DNA of 64,000 bases, taken from Thiohalocapsa sp. (GTDB lineage: Bacteria > Pseudomonadota > Gammaproteobacteria > Chromatiales > Chromatiaceae). The translations under genes and the position numbers were made by a program. The notes under the pieces are model-generated. The model had not been told where the DNA came from and searched no databases. It saw only the letters and a program-made list of their open reading frames with translations. Below, one piece after another: positions 60,719 to 64,000 of this stretch (its first letter is position 1; every line of letters starts with the position of its first letter). The DNA lies in contig JAIPFF010000006.1 of the NCBI GenBank assembly GCA_021736785.1, positions 1 through 64,000 of the forward strand, in the 5' to 3' direction.

Positions 60719-62122
60719 ATGGGTTCCGCGACAAGTACCGCCGAGCGGCTCGAGCGCATTCTTTGGCACACGGACGCCGATGCGCTGCACCCCGCCCCGC
60801 GCGCCCTGTTGTTCGCCGCACGGACGCTCTACTGCATCGTCGGCAATTTGCTGCACGGCTCCTTGACCCTGCATGCCATGAGCCTGGTCTATACCACGCT
60901 ACTGTCTCTGGTACCGCTGCTGGCGGTCAGTTTCTCGGTGCTCAAGGGCTTCGGCGTGCATAACCAACTGGAGCCCATGCTGCTGCAGGCGCTCGCTCCG
61001 CTCGGCTCTCAAGCCCAAGACGTGACTTCGAATCTCATTCACTTCGTCGACCGCACCGAGGTCCGCGTCCTCGGCTCCGTTGGCCTCGGCCTGCTGCTGT
61101 ACTCGGTCATCTCGCTGATCTCGAAGATAGAGCTGGTCTTCAACGACACATGGCGAGTCGACGAGCAGCGGCCGCTGGCGCAGCGCTTCAGCCAATACCT
61201 GAGTGTCCTGCTGGTGGGCCCCGTCCTGTTCTTCTCCGCCGTCGGCGCGGCCGCCTCGCTGCGCAGCAGCGTCGTCGTGCAGCAGATCGTCGAAATCGCT
61301 CCCCTCGGCCTGCTCGCCGAAGCCGCGGGCCGCCTGATTCCCTATCTGCTCATCGTCGCCGCTTTTACCTTCATCTACAGCTTCGTACCGAATACCAGGG
61401 TTCGGTTGCGCTCGGCGCTGGTCGGCGCGTTGGTGGCGGGGCTGCTATGGCAGACGATCGGCTACGTATTCGCTACCTTCATGGCCGGCTCGACCCGCTA
61501 TGCGGCCATCTATTCCGGCTTGGCAATCCCGATTCTGTTCATGATCTGGATCTATATCGCCTGGTTGATCGTGCTGATCGGAGCGAACATCGCGTTCTAC
61601 CACCAATACCCGGAATACCTCGGGCGCTCGGCACGGGACGCACGCCTCAGCAACCGGCTTCGCGAGCGCCTGGCATTGCTGCTGGCCACGCGTATCGCGG
61701 CGGCTTACCTCGACGCACGGCCTCCGCCGACCGCCGAGCAACTATCGCATGCGCTCGGCATGCCGCTGATCGATGTGCGGCGCTGTCTCGCCTTCTTGGA
61801 GGGGGACGGGTTCCTGATCCGCTCCGCGCAAGATCCGCCGGGCTACCTGCCGGCAAGGCCACCCGGCAAAATCCCTGTGCGCGAATTGCTCGCGGCGGTG
61901 CGGCGCTTCGGAGAGCCCGTCGGCGAGCGAGCCGTACCGCAATCCTCCGCCCCCATCGCGGCACTGGAGCAGCAGCTCGAGGAGACGGCAGCCGCGGCGT
62001 TGGACCAAATCACGCTGGCGCAATTGGCTGCCGGCGAGCAGCGGACGGATGCGGCGAGCCCGGAACCCACCGAAACGCTCTCCGACTCGGATGCGCAGGC
62101 CGGGACCGCGGGCGCCCGATAG
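60719..62122 (+). CDS. YihY/UPF0761 membrane protein with C-terminal winged-helix-like domain
   Basis: A 467-residue protein. Residues ~30-290 form the YihY (BrkB-like) domain with six membrane segments: LTLHAMSLVYTTLLSLVPLL, SVGLGLLLYSVISLISKIEL, FNDTWRV, FTFIYSFVPNTRVRLRSALV and SGLAIPILFMIWIYIAWLIV. Residues ~305-400 (ATRIAAAYLDARPPPTAEQL, DVRRCLAFLEGDGFLIRSA) look like a winged helix, as in the UPF0761 subgroup, followed by an acidic tail. GGAGGGGA stands before the chosen ATG. An ATG 16 codons earlier lacks such a site. The family's function is unresolved, and earlier ribonuclease annotation is considered wrong. Confidence 0.92.
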   Translation: MGSATSTAERLERILWHTDADALHPAPRALLFAARTLYCIVGNLLHGSLTLHAMSLVYTTLLSLVPLLAVSFSVLKGFGVHNQLEPMLLQALAPLGSQAQDVTSNLIHFVDRTEVRVLGSVGLGLLLYSVISLISKIELVFNDTWRVDEQRPLAQRFSQYLSVLLVGPVLFFSAVGAAASLRSSVVVQQIVEIAPLGLLAEAAGRLIPYLLIVAAFTFIYSFVPNTRVRLRSALVGALVAGLLWQTIGYVFATFMAGSTRYAAIYSGLAIPILFMIWIYIAWLIVLIGANIAFYHQYPEYLGRSARDARLSNRLRERLALLLATRIAAAYLDARPPPTAEQLSHALGMPLIDVRRCLAFLEGDGFLIRSAQDPPGYLPARPPGKIPVRELLAAVRRFGEPVGERAVPQSSAPIAALEQQLEETAAAALDQITLAQLAAGEQRTDAASPEPTETLSDSDAQAGTAGAR

Positions 62123-62180
62123 CCGACTCGACGCTCGCCGAGCCGCGGACCGCGCCGGGGCGAGCGATTGCCGACGGCGC

Positions 62181-62771
62181 CTACCCGCGCATCTCCAACA
62201 CCAGCCGCACCGGTTTGAAGCTTCGCCGGTGCGCCGGGCAGGGTCCGTGCAGTTGCAGCGCCTCGAGATGGGCCTTGGTGGGATAGCCCTTGTGCCGCGC
62301 GAAGCCATAGCCGGGGTGGAGACGATCGAGACGCAACATCTCACGGTCACGCGCCACCTTGGCAAGAATCGACGCTGCCCCGATGACCGGCACCGAGCCG
62401 TCGCCGCCGACCACGGCACACGCCGGGCACGGCAGCCCCGCCGGCAGACGGTTGCCGTCCACCAGCGCGGATGTCGGACAGCGCCGCAGCCCATCCACCG
62501 CGCGCCGCATCGCAAGCAGCGAGGCGTGCAGGATATTGAGCCGATCGATTTCCTCGGCGCTGGCCCAGCCGAGGGCCCAGCAGTCCGCGGCGGCCTCGAT
62601 CAGCGGTGCGAGACGCTCCCGCTGCACTTCCGAGAGTTTTTTCGAGTCGGCGATACCGTGCGGAATTTGGTGTGGAACGAGAATCACCGCGGCGGCGCAG
62701 ACCGGCCCGGCAAGGGGGCCTCGCCCCGCCTCGTCGACGCCGGCAATCCATTCAACACTCATGCCCGTCAC
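62181..62771 (-). CDS. rnhB: Ribonuclease HII
   Basis: A 196-residue RNase H type 2 that removes ribonucleotides from DNA. The catalytic set is complete: [20 protein letters not shown] (Asp, Glu), [10 protein letters not shown] (Asp) and [19 protein letters not shown] (Asp). The GTG used as start overlaps the lpxB stop (GTGA); the ATG three codons later is an equal alternative. The order lpxA-lpxB-rnhB is conserved in gammaproteobacteria. Confidence 0.96.
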   Translation of the reverse strand: MTGMSVEWIAGVDEAGRGPLAGPVCAAAVILVPHQIPHGIADSKKLSEVQRERLAPLIEAAADCWALGWASAEEIDRLNILHASLLAMRRAVDGLRRCPTSALVDGNRLPAGLPCPACAVVGGDGSVPVIGAASILAKVARDREMLRLDRLHPGYGFARHKGYPTKAHLEALQLHGPCPAHRRSFKPVRLVLEMRG

Positions 62772-63922
62772 CGCGCGTCCCGCTGCAGCAAAGCCATGAT
62801 GGCCTGCGCCGCCTGTACCGCTGCGTCACGGCGCAACAGCGTGTGAATGCGGGCGTACTCGTCCACCACTGCCTGCCGACGCGCGGTGTCGTCGAGCAGG
62901 GTGAGCAATGCCGGGCCCATCAGATCGGCCCTCGCCCGGTCCTGCAAGAACTCCGGGGCCAGTTCGCGACCGGCCAGCAGATTCGACATGGCCGCATACT
63001 TGACCTTGATCAGCCGCAGCGATGTCACGAGCCTGTAAGTGAGGGTATTGAGCCGATAGGCGACGACCATCGGGCGCTTCAACAGCAGGGTCTCGAGGGT
63101 GGCGGTGCCGGAGGCAGTCAGCACGCAGTCCGCCGCCGAGATCGCGACCCGGCTCTGGCCGTGCAGCATTGTCAGGTCGAGATCGGGCGCAATCTCCCGC
63201 CGCAGGGCATCGAACGTCGCGTGGATGCGCTCGGACACCAGCGGGACGACGAAGCGCAATCCGTCCCGCCGCCGATCGCACCAGAGCGCTGTCTCGAGCA
63301 TGGGCCGCGCCAGCCGCGTCACCTCACCCATGCGGCTACCCGGTAGGAGCGCGACGACGGTCCCTCCCGCCGGCAGCGACAACGTACGCCGGGCCTCATC
63401 ACCGTCCACGTGCATCGGGATGTCGTCCGCCAAGGGATGGCCGATGTATCGCGCCGGCACGCCATGAGCGCGCAAGAAGTCCTCTTCGAACGGGAAAATG
63501 CTGAGCAGCAGATCGACGGCCCGCCGCACCCCCTTCACCCGGCCGGCACGCCAGGCCCAAACCGTCGGGCTGACCAGGTGAACGGTCTTGATGCCGGCGC
63601 CGCGAAGGCGCGTTTCGAGACCGAGATTGAAGTCGGGCGCATCGACGCCGATGAAGACATCAGGGCGGTTGCGCTCGAAATAGCGTGCCAGGTCGCGGCG
63701 TGCCCGCAGCAGCTCGGGCAGTACTTTCAGTACCTCCACCAGGCCCATGACCGACAGACGCTCCATCGGCAACAGCGTCTCGCAGCCTTCGGCCAGCATG
63801 CGCGGACCGGCAACGCCGACGAAGCGGGCATCGGGAAGCACGGCCTTCAGCGCGCGGACCAGCGAGGCGCCGAGCACATCGCCCGAGGGCTCGTTGGCGA
63901 CGATCCCGATGACGCGGGTCAC
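62768..63922 (-). CDS. lpxB: Lipid-A-disaccharide synthase
   Basis: A 384-residue GT19 enzyme joining UDP-2,3-diacylglucosamine and lipid X in lipid A synthesis. Family blocks are [126 protein letters not shown] and [23 protein letters not shown] is taken as start because it overlaps the lpxA stop (GTGA) and gives the normal length; the 15 upstream codons are Arg-rich and belong to the lpxA frame region. Confidence 0.97.
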   Translation of the reverse strand: MTRVIGIVANEPSGDVLGASLVRALKAVLPDARFVGVAGPRMLAEGCETLLPMERLSVMGLVEVLKVLPELLRARRDLARYFERNRPDVFIGVDAPDFNLGLETRLRGAGIKTVHLVSPTVWAWRAGRVKGVRRAVDLLLSIFPFEEDFLRAHGVPARYIGHPLADDIPMHVDGDEARRTLSLPAGGTVVALLPGSRMGEVTRLARPMLETALWCDRRRDGLRFVVPLVSERIHATFDALRREIAPDLDLTMLHGQSRVAISAADCVLTASGTATLETLLLKRPMVVAYRLNTLTYRLVTSLRLIKVKYAAMSNLLAGRELAPEFLQDRARADLMGPALLTLLDDTARRQAVVDEYARIHTLLRRDAAVQAAQAIMALLQRDAR

Positions 63923-64000
63923 CGCACGATGCTGCGGCTGCTGTCGGCGACGAAGTCGGCGAGACACCCGAGCTCCGGATGAGTCTTGGCGAGCACACGG
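63919..64000 (-). CDS. lpxA: Acyl-ACP--UDP-GlcNAc O-acyltransferase LpxA, C-terminal end only
   Basis: The last 26 codons read VLAKTHPELGCLADFVADSS and RSIVR, then stop. This matches the C-terminal helix of LpxA, which typically ends DF-..S.RGI-R. The stop overlaps the lpxB GTG. Position directly before lpxB is the standard order. The rest of the gene lies beyond the right edge of the window. Confidence 0.85.
   Translation of the reverse strand, partial: RVLAKTHPELGCLADFVADSSRSIVR

Overview
The window is high-G+C chromosomal DNA (about two thirds G+C by eye), almost certainly from a gammaproteobacterium. lpxA-lpxB-rnhB, ubiG, rsgA, ettA, rimO, a yciK-like reductase and pbpC point to that class. 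A sulfide:quinone oxidoreductase suggests a sulfur oxidiser of the Chromatiales/Ectothiorhodospiraceae kind; this placement is inference. There is no insertion sequence, integrase, CRISPR array or phage gene.

Region 1 (1-22.2 kb) is an accessory island for cell-surface and extracellular material. It holds a giant secreted FG-GAP/UnbV/Calx-beta protein and the start of a paralogue, four sulfotransferases, a double beta-helix protein translationally coupled to one of them, a family 2 glycosyltransferase, a WcaJ-type undecaprenyl-phosphate sugar transferase, a methyltransferase-like protein, two paralogous secreted proteins of unknown function and a sigma-54 activator. Three intergenic sites match the sigma-54 promoter consensus well (upstream of wcaJ, of the glycosyltransferase and of one secreted protein) and a fourth matches weakly. 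Together these read as a sigma-54-controlled pathway for a sulfated exopolysaccharide. The cysC gene at 37 kb could supply its PAPS donor.

Region 2 (22.2-28.1 kb) has non-coding DNA with a long imperfect hairpin and a frameshifted methyltransferase remnant. It is followed by a molybdenum hydroxylase locus: mocA-xdhC diverge from a 2Fe-2S subunit and a Tat-exported molybdopterin subunit (IorAB type).

Region 3 (28.1-43.2 kb) is mostly housekeeping with some unusual genes: rsgA, an acetyltransferase, tRNA-Ser(GGA), a methyltransferase, a MobB-class II aldolase fusion with lost metal ligands, ettA, a DUF815 ATPase, bioA, cysC, an FKBP/SlyD-like-methyltransferase fusion, an L,D-transpeptidase, and sqr with a 13-bp inverted repeat upstream and a 54-residue partner gene downstream.

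Region 4 (43.2-64 kb) is core metabolism and envelope: pbpC, rimO, a 46-residue cysteine-rich membrane protein overlapping an FKBP gene that seems to use a CTG start, a YciK-like SDR lacking the usual catalytic tyrosine, a split transketolase, a cupin, larE, a DUF302 protein, ubiG with an NAD(P)-binding protein, two tandem CNNM/CorC proteins, a GH100-type invertase, a TlpA-like thioredoxin, a YihY protein, and rnhB-lpxB-lpxA running off the end. All function calls come from reading motifs; no database search was run.
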